From: an uncultured Bacillota bacterium
GTDB lineage: Bacteria; Bacillota_I; Bacilli_A; RF39; UBA660
Direction: 5' to 3'
Assembly: GCA_948466105.1 (NCBI GenBank)
Contig: CAOJZR010000049.1
Coordinates: forward strand, 1 to 5,612
DNA: 5,612 nucleotides
This document shows positions 1 to 5,612 of this stretch, in pieces. Each line of letters opens with the position of its first letter. The first letter of the stretch is position 1. A program made the position numbers and the translations under genes. The notes beneath the pieces are model-generated. The model was given only the letters and a program-made list of their open reading frames with translations. It did no database searches and had not been told where the DNA came from.

Positions 1-34
1 TGATGCGAGAGTTCAAATCTCTCTGTCTCCGCCA
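1..34 (+). tRNA. tRNA-Ser, 3' portion only
   Basis: The 5' part lies outside the window. What remains is the T arm, with stem GAGAG (7-11), loop TTCAAAT (12-18) and stem CTCTC (19-23). It is followed by the 3' acceptor strand TGTCTCC (24-30), discriminator G (31) and an encoded CCA (32-34). Serine is inferred from the G discriminator and from the acceptor strand, which predicts a 5' end of GGAGACA. The bases before the T stem would be the end of a long variable arm. The anticodon is not visible, so the isotype remains an inference, although tRNA identity itself is clear. Confidence 0.85.
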
Positions 35-40
35 TATAAT
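12..40 (+). promoter_or_regulatory. possible sigma-A promoter overlapping the tRNA 3' end
   Basis: A perfect TATAAT (35-40) starts directly after the tRNA CCA. Exactly 17 bp upstream is TTCAAA (12-17), a 4/6 match to TTGACA that coincides with the tRNA T loop. It is the only promoter-like signal seen between the tRNA and the ABC operon. Transcription would start near 46-48, just before the hairpin at 51-74. TATAAT is easy to find by chance in DNA this AT-rich, and the -35 box is constrained by tRNA structure, so this is tentative. The alternative is that the operon is read from a promoter upstream of the tRNA. Confidence 0.3.
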
Positions 41-50
41 TAGAATATAG

Positions 51-74
51 AGTCCTGCTTATCAGGGCTTTTTT
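51..74 (+). terminator. Rho-independent terminator after the tRNA
   Basis: Stem AGTCCTG (51-57) pairs with CAGGGCT (63-69) around a five-base loop CTTAT, giving seven pairs with one G-U. A T run follows directly (69-74). The position, 17 bases past the tRNA CCA, suits a terminator for the tRNA transcript. It also lies in front of the ABC operon, so any read-through or leader transcript must cross it. Confidence 0.75.
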
Positions 75-92
75 AAAATCAAAGGAGCTATT

Positions 93-1031
93 ATGAAACC
101 TATTATTGATATAAAAAATTTGACTAAACAATATAAACAATTAAAGGCAATTGATGATTTATCTTTTACAGTAAATGAAGGAGAGATATTAGGTCTTTTA
201 GGTCCTAATGGAAGTGGCAAAACCACAACAATAAATGCTATTTTAGGCCTTCTTAAATTTAATAAAGGAACTATTCAAATTTTTGGTAAAGAGATGCAAC
301 CTAACGCTTATGACATAAAAAAGCAAATTGGTGTTGTTTTTCAAGATATAGCTGTTTTTGAAGAATTAACAGTTTATGATAATATTGATTATTTTTGTGG
401 TCTTTATATAAAGGATAAAAATATTCGAAAACAATACATTGAAGATGCAATTAACTTAGTAAGTTTAAACGATTTTAAAAAATTTTATCCCAAACAATTA
501 TCTGGTGGTCTTCTTAGACGTTTAAATATTGCTTGTGGTATTGCTCATAAACCAAAATTAATTTTTTTAGATGAACCAACTGTTGCTGTTGATCCTCAAA
601 GTCGGAATAATATTTTAGATGGTATTAAAAAATTACGTGATATGGGAGCTACTATTGTGTACACAACACATTATATGGAAGAAGTTGAAATCCTTTGCAA
701 TCGTGTAATTATTTTAGACAAGGGGAAAATTTTGGCTACTGGAAGTATTGATGAATTAAAAAAACTAGCTAAAATTGAGGAAAAAGTAAGTGTTGAAGTG
801 AAAAACATATCAAGTGAGTTTATAGAAGAAATCAAAAGCTTTCCCAATGTTATTGAAGTTAATGTAAAAGAACAAATTTTACAAATAACTTATAAAAAAG
901 GTAACAATAATCTTTTAGAGCTCATTGATTACCTTAAAGCTAAACAGATTAGTTATAATAAAATTTTTTCTGAGCGTCCAACGTTAAATGATGTCTTTTT
1001 ATACTTAACTGGTAAGGAGTTGCGAGATTAA
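93..1031 (+). CDS. ABC transporter ATP-binding protein (LnrL/YfiL-like exporter type)
   Basis: This is the cytoplasmic ATPase that powers the two permeases encoded downstream. All the ABC motifs are present: Walker A GPNGSGKT (37-44), Q-loop glutamine in VFQD (Q84), signature LSGGLLRR (136-143), Walker B LIFLDEP (156-162) with catalytic E161, D-loop region VAVDPQSR and switch histidine H193. The last ~80 residues form the C-terminal extension usual in ABC-2-type drug and antibiotic exporters. The length of 312 aa is typical for that group. The start is supported by AAAGGAG (81-87), five bases before the ATG. The stop codon overlaps the next start by one base (TAATG), implying translational coupling. 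One oddity is that the usual glutamine of LSGGQ is leucine. The ATPase assignment is firm, the substrate is unknown, and the Lnr-like assignment is inferred from gene order and sizes. Confidence 0.95.
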   Translation: MKPIIDIKNLTKQYKQLKAIDDLSFTVNEGEILGLLGPNGSGKTTTINAILGLLKFNKGTIQIFGKEMQPNAYDIKKQIGVVFQDIAVFEELTVYDNIDYFCGLYIKDKNIRKQYIEDAINLVSLNDFKKFYPKQLSGGLLRRLNIACGIAHKPKLIFLDEPTVAVDPQSRNNILDGIKKLRDMGATIVYTTHYMEEVEILCNRVIILDKGKILATGSIDELKKLAKIEEKVSVEVKNISSEFIEEIKSFPNVIEVNVKEQILQITYKKGNNNLLELIDYLKAKQISYNKIFSERPTLNDVFLYLTGKELRD

Positions 1032-2161
1032 TGTTTACGCATAATTTAAAATACACCTTAAAAATTTTATTTAAAAACAAAATCTTAATTTTTTGGACTT
1101 TTGCCTTTCCTATTATTTTAGGAACACTTTTTAATATGGCTTTTGCAGATATTGAAAAAAATGAACAGTTAAATACATTAGATATTGCTATTATAAAGAC
1201 TAATGAATTTAAGGATAGTTTATATGAAACAACATTTAAAAACTTAAGCCAAGGTGATAAACCAATGTTTAATATTAAATATACAGATGAACAAACCGCT
1301 ATAGAATGGTTACAAAACAAAGAAATAAGTGGATATTTAATCGTAGAAGAAGATGAGCGAATTGTTATTAACCAAAATGGCATCGAAGCAACTATTTTAA
1401 AACAAGTGGTTGATGAAATAAAGCAAACTAAAAAAATGCTTCAAAATGTGCCTAATCAAAGCCAAGCTAAAGATATTTATTTTAAAGTTATGAATAATGT
1501 TGAAAGTCCAAGTAATATAAAGAATATAACGCGAGCTAATTTAAGTTATACCATGATTGAATTTTATACCTTAATTGCCATGACTTGCTTATATGGTGGT
1601 ATTCTTGGAATGTATGTTGTTAATCAAAACTTAGCTAATATGAGTAGTAATGGTAAACGTGTTTCTATTACACCAATAAAAAAAATAAAAATAATTTTAA
1701 GTAGTGTTTTAGCTAGTTATATAGCACAACTAATTGGCTTAGTACTTTTATTTTTATATACAGTTTGCTTTTTAAAAATTGATTATGGTGATAATTGGTT
1801 ATTAGTTTTCTTATTATCTTTATTAGGATCATTAGCTGGTTTAACATTTGGTATTGCTATTGCTGCTATATTTAGAACAAATGAAAATAATAAAACAGGA
1901 ATAATTATAGCTTTTACCATGTTATGTTGTTTTTTATCAGGAATGATGGGAATTTCTATGAAATATATAGTCGATAAACATACACCTATTATCAATAAGC
2001 TAAATCCAGCTAATATGATTACAGATGGTTTTTATTCATTGTATTATTACGATACTTTAGACCGTTTTTATTTTAACATTATTAGTTTAGCTATATTTAG
2101 TTTAATTATGATTACCATATCCCTTTTAAGTTTAAGGAGACAGAAATATGATAGTATTTAA
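1031..2161 (+). CDS. ABC-2-type transporter permease subunit 1
   Basis: This integral membrane subunit has the ABC-2 exporter topology. One helix lies near the N terminus (about 18-39). A large soluble, presumably extracellular domain follows (about 40-174). Five more helices lie at about 175-197, 220-247, 256-281, 290-311 and 346-368, and the short tail RRQKYDSI is basic. The residues just before the first helix are lysine-rich, consistent with a cytoplasmic N terminus. A ribosome binding site AAGGAG (1014-1019) lies inside the end of the ATPase gene, 11 bases before the ATG. The 376 aa length and the position between an ATPase and a second permease of equal size match LnrM/YfiM-type proteins. 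This suggests that the two permeases form a heterodimer. The family and topology are read from the sequence, whereas the partner and cargo are inferred. Drug, lipid or peptide export are all possible. Confidence 0.9.
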   Translation: MFTHNLKYTLKILFKNKILIFWTFAFPIILGTLFNMAFADIEKNEQLNTLDIAIIKTNEFKDSLYETTFKNLSQGDKPMFNIKYTDEQTAIEWLQNKEISGYLIVEEDERIVINQNGIEATILKQVVDEIKQTKKMLQNVPNQSQAKDIYFKVMNNVESPSNIKNITRANLSYTMIEFYTLIAMTCLYGGILGMYVVNQNLANMSSNGKRVSITPIKKIKIILSSVLASYIAQLIGLVLLFLYTVCFLKIDYGDNWLLVFLLSLLGSLAGLTFGIAIAAIFRTNENNKTGIIIAFTMLCCFLSGMMGISMKYIVDKHTPIINKLNPANMITDGFYSLYYYDTLDRFYFNIISLAIFSLIMITISLLSLRRQKYDSI

Positions 2162-3290
2162 AACCTTTTTAAAAGTCTTAAATAAATGTAAAATGCCCAT
2201 TATTTTATATACTATTATTTTGCTTTTTTTTGGAGTCTTTAATATTAAAAGTAGCGATAACTCCACTAATTTTGTTGGAAGTAAACCAAATGTTTTGATT
2301 GTAAACAATGATTGTAATGAAGGTATTACTAGTAATTTAATTGCTTATATTGAAAAAAATAGTCATTTAAAAGCGATTAAAGAAGATGCAATAGATGATG
2401 CTCTTTTTTATCGCGATGTTAACTATATTATTTATATTCCATATAATTATCGACATGATTTTTTAAATAATCAAAACCCTACAATCGAAATTAAACGTAC
2501 TAGTGATTATTTAGCTAGTTTAGCCGAGCTTAATCTTGAACGATACTTAAAGGTAGCAGCTTTTTATAAAGAAATATCAAATGATGAGAATAAGATAATT
2601 AATCTTATTAATGATACTTTAGAAAATGAAACCGAAGTTACTGTAATTTCCAAAGTTGATATTGATTCTCTAACTAAAGTAACATCTTATTATAATTTTA
2701 CTAATTATTGCTTTTTAGCTGGTTGTATCTATATTATTTGTCTTGTGATAGCTAGTTTTAAAAATGAGAAAATCGTTAAACGAACAATCATTAGTAGCCT
2801 AGATTATAAAAAACATAATCGTTATTTACTTTTTTCTAATAGTTTGTTTGCTTTTTGCTTGTGGTTTATGTATGTTATCATAAGTATCATATTATTTAAA
2901 CAAACAATGTTTAGTTTATATGGCTACCTTTATATGATAAATTCTTTTGTTTTCACTAGTTGCGTTTTAACTTTGGCATTTTTGATTGGTAATTTATCCA
3001 GAAATAAAAATGCCATCAATGGGATTGTTAATGTCATTGCCTTAGGGTCAAGTTTCCTATGTGGTTCGTTTGTGCCATTAGATTATTTACCTAGCTTTGT
3101 TATAAAATTAGCTCATTTTCTTCCATCTTTTTGGTATATTAAGACAAATGAATTTATCAAAACGATTGATACGTTTAACTTAGAAGTAGTTAAAATATTA
3201 GTCTTTAATTTAATTATGACATTACTATTTGCAAGCCTTTTTGTTATTATTACTAATATTATATCGAAAAAAAGACAAACCATTGGTTAA
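2148..3290 (+). CDS. ABC-2-type transporter permease subunit 2
   Basis: This is the second membrane subunit of the same exporter, 380 aa, with the same layout as its neighbour. Helix 1 is at about 16-33 and the presumed extracellular domain at about 34-182. Helices follow at about 183-204, 226-250, 261-284, 289-313 and 350-373, and the tail KKRQTIG is basic. The motif around CGSFVPLDYLP (about 305-315), followed by the LPSFWYIK region, is typical of ABC-2 permeases, which carry a conserved loop with P and FW/Y residues before the last helix. The start is set by AAGGAG (2134-2139), eight bases upstream. The gene overlaps the end of permease 1 by 14 bases in another frame, so the two are very probably translated in a coupled way. 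Apart from topology the two permeases look quite different, which points to an old duplication. It corresponds in position to LnrN/YfiN. Confidence 0.9.
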   Translation: MIVFKTFLKVLNKCKMPIILYTIILLFFGVFNIKSSDNSTNFVGSKPNVLIVNNDCNEGITSNLIAYIEKNSHLKAIKEDAIDDALFYRDVNYIIYIPYNYRHDFLNNQNPTIEIKRTSDYLASLAELNLERYLKVAAFYKEISNDENKIINLINDTLENETEVTVISKVDIDSLTKVTSYYNFTNYCFLAGCIYIICLVIASFKNEKIVKRTIISSLDYKKHNRYLLFSNSLFAFCLWFMYVIISIILFKQTMFSLYGYLYMINSFVFTSCVLTLAFLIGNLSRNKNAINGIVNVIALGSSFLCGSFVPLDYLPSFVIKLAHFLPSFWYIKTNEFIKTIDTFNLEVVKILVFNLIMTLLFASLFVIITNIISKKRQTIG

Positions 3291-3311
3291 TAAAAAAGTA
3301 AGGAGGAAAAA

Positions 3312-3668
3312 ATGGCTCGTGTTTTAAAAACTAAAGAATTATTAAATACCCGTTTAGCAACTAATTATGGGGGTTGGATGTATTGCTCTAACTGTAATGA
3401 AAATATTGGTTATCTTTGCTATTCTACATATGATAGGATTATATTAAATTATCAGTGTAACTGCGGAAGTAGAGGTAAAGTTCAATTAGACTTTATAGAT
3501 AGTCAAGAAGGTCAAATTGAAAAAAGAGAATTAATTGTAATAAAAAATAGATTTTGCTGTCCAATTAGTAATGATCCACTAATAACCTTATTAGATAAAA
3601 AACTAATTAGTTATAATATGGATATTACTTGTAAGAACTGTAGCAATATTTATAAGAAAGTATATTAA
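3312..3668 (+). CDS. small cysteine-rich zinc-ribbon-like protein, function unknown
   Basis: I do not recognise a named family for this 118-residue protein. It has nine cysteines grouped like two metal-binding knuckle pairs. C25-x2-C28 and C49-x-C51 (CNCG) would form one zinc ribbon. C82/C83 and C107-x2-C110 would form a second, with C36 as a spare or alternative ligand. There is no signal peptide or membrane helix, so it is probably cytoplasmic. The N terminus is basic (KTKELLNTR). The start has an excellent AAGGAGG (3300-3306), five bases before the ATG. The gene begins 21 bases after the permease stop with no terminator between, so it is almost certainly the last gene of the ABC operon. 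Possible roles are a regulator or accessory factor for the exporter, a nucleic-acid-binding protein, or an unrelated passenger. None can be chosen from the sequence. Confidence 0.8.
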   Translation: MARVLKTKELLNTRLATNYGGWMYCSNCNENIGYLCYSTYDRIILNYQCNCGSRGKVQLDFIDSQEGQIEKRELIVIKNRFCCPISNDPLITLLDKKLISYNMDITCKNCSNIYKKVY

Positions 3669-3680
3669 CATATAAAAAAT

Positions 3681-3700
3681 TGTACTAGTTTACTATGACA
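3681..3700. promoter_or_regulatory. dyad-symmetric motif, possible protein-binding site
   Basis: The 20 bases fit TGTnnTAGTnnACTAnnACA, so 14 of 20 positions are in perfect two-fold symmetry around 3690/3691. Such interrupted palindromes are typical operators of dimeric regulators. The motif begins 12 bases after the stop of the zinc-ribbon gene, about 275 bp upstream of the P-type ATPase promoter. No regulator family is assigned, and chance symmetry in AT-rich DNA is possible. Confidence 0.35.
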
Positions 3701-3704
3701 TTTA

Positions 3705-3827
3705 AACTTAGATAATATTATTTAAATCGTATTTAATATGGAGTTTATTATTGCATATTATAAGAATTATCTTTAAAATATAAACGGTGATAAAAAGAAA
3801 CTAAATAACTTAGATAATTTATTATTT
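3705..3827 (+). repeat. imperfect direct repeat, two copies 102 bp apart
   Basis: AACTTAGATAAT occurs at 3705-3716 and again at 3807-3818. Both copies are followed by ATTATTT, directly in the first (to 3723) and after two extra T in the second (to 3827). That makes 19 matching bases per copy with one 2-base gap. The copies could be paired binding sites or remains of a short duplication. Low sequence complexity makes part of the match less surprising. Confidence 0.45.
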
Positions 3828-3843
3828 CTATTTTAAGTTTTTT
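3807..3843 (+). terminator. weak terminator-like hairpin at the end of the ABC operon
   Basis: AACTTAGA (3807-3814) can pair with TTTAAGTT (3832-3839), with one G-U pair, and a run of T (3838-3843) follows. There is only one G-C pair and the loop is about 17 bases, so the hairpin would be unstable. It is the best terminator candidate found between the zinc-ribbon gene and the P-type ATPase promoter, and it uses the second copy of the direct repeat as its left arm. Confidence 0.25.
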
Positions 3844-3955
3844 AAATATTATTATTAATTATTTTAGGTGTAATTTTAATTGTTATGTATATAATAAAAA
3901 TTAAATAAGCCTATTATCAAAAAGTAAAATAGACATTTAATAATGATATAAAGGA

Positions 3956-3984
3956 TTGACATACTAAGTTAGTACGTGTATATT
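3956..3984 (+). promoter_or_regulatory. sigma-A-type promoter of the P-type ATPase gene
   Basis: A perfect TTGACA (3956-3961) and TATATT (3979-3984, 5/6 to TATAAT) are separated by exactly 17 bp. Transcription would start near 3991, giving a leader of only about 19 bases with the ribosome binding site AGAAGG at 3998-4003. A perfect TATAAT also occurs at 3986-3991, but its 24 bp spacing to TTGACA makes it the less likely -10. The short leader leaves no room for a riboswitch, so control is presumably at the promoter itself. Confidence 0.75.
3962..3974. promoter_or_regulatory. palindromic operator candidate inside the promoter spacer
   Basis: TACTAAGTTAGTA is a perfect inverted repeat (TACTAA, central G, TTAGTA) that starts right after the -35 box and fills most of the -35/-10 spacer. 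A dimeric protein bound here would block RNA polymerase, so repression of the P-type ATPase is the natural reading. A shorter near-palindrome TACGTGTA (3973-3980) adjoins it. The regulator is not encoded in the window and its family cannot be named. Confidence 0.55.
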
Positions 3985-4009
3985 TTATAATGGAAAAAGA
4001 AGGTATGTT

Positions 4010-5612
4010 ATGGAAATAAAAGGATTATCAAAAGAAGATGTTTTTTTACGAAAAAAACAAAATAAAGTTAATTATGATACTGATATTAAAACCAAAACAA
4101 TACCCCAAATAATCATAAGTAATTTTATGACATTATTTAATTTGTTAAATATTATTTTAGCTGTTTTTATTTTATTGGTTAAATCATATAAGAATCTCCT
4201 TTTTTTAGGGGTTGTTTTTTGTAATAGTATTATTGGAATAATTCAGGAAATAAGAAGTAAGCGTGTGATTGATAAATTGTCACTTTTATCTAGTACAAAA
4301 GCAACCGTTATAAGAGAACAAAAGCAAAAAATTGATGTTAATGAAATTGTTTTAGATGATATTATTTTATATGAAATTGGAAGTGAAGTTGTTGTTGATA
4401 GTGTTATTTTAGAAGGTGAAGTGGAAGTAAATGAAGCCCTTATAACAGGAGAAGTAGATCCGATTCATAAAAGCAGGGGTGATGAATTATTATCTGGTAG
4501 TTTTATCATAAGTGGTAAAGTATTAGCCAAAGTTATTCATGTTGGAATGGATAATTACACATCTAAAATATCTAAAGACGCTAAATACATAAAGAAAAAC
4601 ACTTCTAAATTAATGCGTTCATTAAATAAGATTTTAACTTTTGTTTCCCTTATTATTATTCCAATTGGCCTTTTCTTGTTTTTAAATCAAACTAAAATTG
4701 CAGGTAATACTTTACAAAATAGCGTGATTAATACTGTAGCAGCTTTAATTGGCATGATTCCTGAAGGTTTAGTTTTACTTACAAGCACGGTTTTAGCTAT
4801 CAGTATTGTAAGATTAGCTAAAAAAAATGTTCTTGTTCAAGAATTATATTCTGTAGAAACCTTAGCTCGTGTTGATACAATTTTATTAGATAAAACAGGT
4901 ACAATTACAACAGGGGAAATGAAATTAGAAAAGGTCATTCCCTTAACATCTAAAGAAGATATTGATTATATTTTAAATATTATTTGTAGTCAAACCGATA
5001 ATTTTAATACCACAATGAAGTGTTTAAAAGCCCAATATAATAAGCAAATAAATGTTAAAGTAACAAATATTATTCCTTTTTCATCAGAACGAAAATATTT
5101 AAAAATAATGCTTGAAGATGAAGCCTATATCTTAGGATCAGCAGATAATATTTTAAAAGATAAAGAGATTCTTAAAGAGGCTTTAAAGTATAGTGAAGAT
5201 TATCGTGTTCTTACTTTAGTTAAAGAGCAAAAGCATATTTTAACTCCTTTAGCTTTTGTCTTAATTAGTGATGTTATTAGAAAAGAAGCCAAAAAATCAA
5301 TTGATTATTTTAAAAAAGAACAGGTTAATATAAAAATAATTAGTGGCGACAATGCCAAGACAGTTGCTAGTATTGCTAAAAAAGTTGGTTTGACTGGCAA
5401 ATGCATTGATTTAACAGATGTTATAGATGATGAATTAAAAGAAGTGGTTTTAAAATATGATATTTTTGGTAGAGTAACCCCATTGCAAAAGAAAAAAATA
5501 GCAATTATTTTAAAAAACGAAGGACAAGTTGTCGCCATGACAGGTGATGGGGTTAATGATGTTTTAGCTCTAAAAGAAGCTGATTTTGGTGTTAGTTTAT
5601 CAAGTGGAAGTG
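4010..5612 (+). CDS. P-type cation-transporting ATPase, 3' end cut by the window
   Basis: This membrane pump uses ATP, with a phospho-aspartate intermediate, to move cations. The 534 codons seen contain, in order: an N-terminal GLSKEDVFLRKKQNKVN segment; helices at about 39-57 and 62-80; the actuator domain with ITGEVDP (145-151); helices at about 208-225 and 239-267 with the ion-site motif GMIPEGL (248-254); phosphorylation motif DKTGTIT (D294); nucleotide-domain PFSSERK (356-362); ISDVIRKEA (419-427); ISGDN (444-448); and hinge MTGDGVND (510-517). The C-terminal membrane helices lie beyond the window. The pattern resembles the Exp7/MgtA-like pumps of streptococci and relatives, which are somewhat under 800 aa. 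The ion (Ca, Mg, Mn or other) cannot be told. The start is chosen from AGAAGG (3998-4003), six bases before the ATG. It has its own promoter with a palindrome in the spacer. Oddities are TGEV in place of TGES, and GSADNIL where KGAPE-type residues are usual. Confidence 0.92.
   Translation, partial: MEIKGLSKEDVFLRKKQNKVNYDTDIKTKTIPQIIISNFMTLFNLLNIILAVFILLVKSYKNLLFLGVVFCNSIIGIIQEIRSKRVIDKLSLLSSTKATVIREQKQKIDVNEIVLDDIILYEIGSEVVVDSVILEGEVEVNEALITGEVDPIHKSRGDELLSGSFIISGKVLAKVIHVGMDNYTSKISKDAKYIKKNTSKLMRSLNKILTFVSLIIIPIGLFLFLNQTKIAGNTLQNSVINTVAALIGMIPEGLVLLTSTVLAISIVRLAKKNVLVQELYSVETLARVDTILLDKTGTITTGEMKLEKVIPLTSKEDIDYILNIICSQTDNFNTTMKCLKAQYNKQINVKVTNIIPFSSERKYLKIMLEDEAYILGSADNILKDKEILKEALKYSEDYRVLTLVKEQKHILTPLAFVLISDVIRKEAKKSIDYFKKEQVNIKIISGDNAKTVASIAKKVGLTGKCIDLTDVIDDELKEVVLKYDIFGRVTPLQKKKIAIILKNEGQVVAMTGDGVNDVLALKEADFGVSLSSGS

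Larger units (their letters stand above)
3669..3955 (+). other. AT-rich intergenic region without a gene
   Basis: This stretch separates the ABC operon from the P-type ATPase promoter and is almost entirely A and T. On either strand the only ATG-initiated frames seen are about a dozen codons or shorter, and none has a ribosome binding site. The frame 3846-3908 spells a hydrophobic stretch ending in YIIKIK but has no start before M14. The region holds a dyad-symmetric motif (3681-3700), a direct repeat (3705-3827) and a weak terminator-like hairpin (3807-3843), each listed separately. No riboswitch, RNA gene or insertion sequence is recognisable. Confidence 0.6.

Noticed and set aside
1..34. 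tRNA 3' end as the attachment site of an integrated element carrying the ABC operon
   Set aside because: No second copy of the tRNA 3' sequence and no integrase or transposase is seen in the window, so there is no positive evidence of integration.
949..1383. 144-codon open frame on the minus strand
   Set aside because: It lies antisense across the end of the ATPase and the start of permease 1, has no ribosome binding site in a sensible position, and its translation shows no domain. It is a shadow of the real genes.
1783..1995. 70-codon open frame on the minus strand inside permease 1
   Set aside because: It is the antisense shadow of transmembrane helices and is hydrophobic only because of that. 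There is no start signal.
3846..3908. Hydrophobic frame ending in YIIKIK, resembling one membrane helix, possibly a gene remnant
   Set aside because: It has no usable start before the middle of the stretch and no ribosome binding site. Random AT-rich DNA readily encodes I/L/V runs.
3669..4009. Riboswitch (magnesium or manganese type) ahead of the P-type ATPase
   Set aside because: The good promoter at 3956-3984 leaves a leader of only about 19 bases, and no conserved riboswitch core was recognised in the AT-rich DNA upstream.
3990..4019. Nine-codon frame MEKEGMLWK overlapping the P-type ATPase start, a possible leader peptide
   Set aside because: The predicted transcription start is at about 3991, so its ATG would be at or before the transcript end, and it has no ribosome binding site.
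5305..5538. 77-codon open frame on the minus strand inside the P-type ATPase
   Set aside because: It lies opposite the conserved phosphorylation-hinge region of a clear gene and has no independent support.

Overview
The window reads as chromosomal DNA of a very AT-rich, low-GC Gram-positive-type bacterium in the broad Bacilli/Firmicutes sense. A gut-type Bacilli or Erysipelotrichales-like lineage would fit, but the sequence does not fix the taxon. The reasons are strong AAGGAG-type ribosome binding sites, heavy use of TTA, AAA and ATT codons, TGG for tryptophan with no in-frame TGA (standard code), and sigma-A-like promoter boxes. Everything visible is on the + strand.

Layout. Bases 1-34 are the 3' end of a tRNA, most likely tRNA-Ser, followed by an intrinsic terminator at 51-74. 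A tightly packed operon then runs from 93 to 3668. It encodes an ABC ATPase, two different ABC-2-type membrane subunits with overlapping starts, and a small cysteine-rich zinc-ribbon-like protein. The order and sizes of the three transporter genes (312, 376 and 380 residues) resemble the LnrLMN/YfiLMN type of exporter, which in Bacillus subtilis gives resistance to the membrane-active antibiotic linearmycin. The substrate here is unknown, and no two-component system is visible.

Bases 3669-4009 are about 340 bp of extremely AT-rich non-coding DNA. They hold a dyad-symmetric motif (3681-3700), a direct repeat about 100 bp apart, a weak terminator-like hairpin, and a good promoter (TTGACA, 17 bp, TATATT) with a perfect 6-1-6 palindrome in its spacer. 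That promoter serves a P-type cation-transporting ATPase starting at 4010. The window cuts this gene after the catalytic domains, before the C-terminal membrane segments.

How it fits together. The ABC operon probably makes one membrane export complex: one ATPase, likely working as a dimer, under a heterodimeric permease. The zinc-ribbon protein is co-expressed with it and its role is unknown. The P-type ATPase is a separate transcription unit, apparently regulated by a repressor binding in its promoter. No mobile element, CRISPR array or recognisably new system is evident. The most interesting leads are the regulatory palindromes and the zinc-ribbon partner gene.
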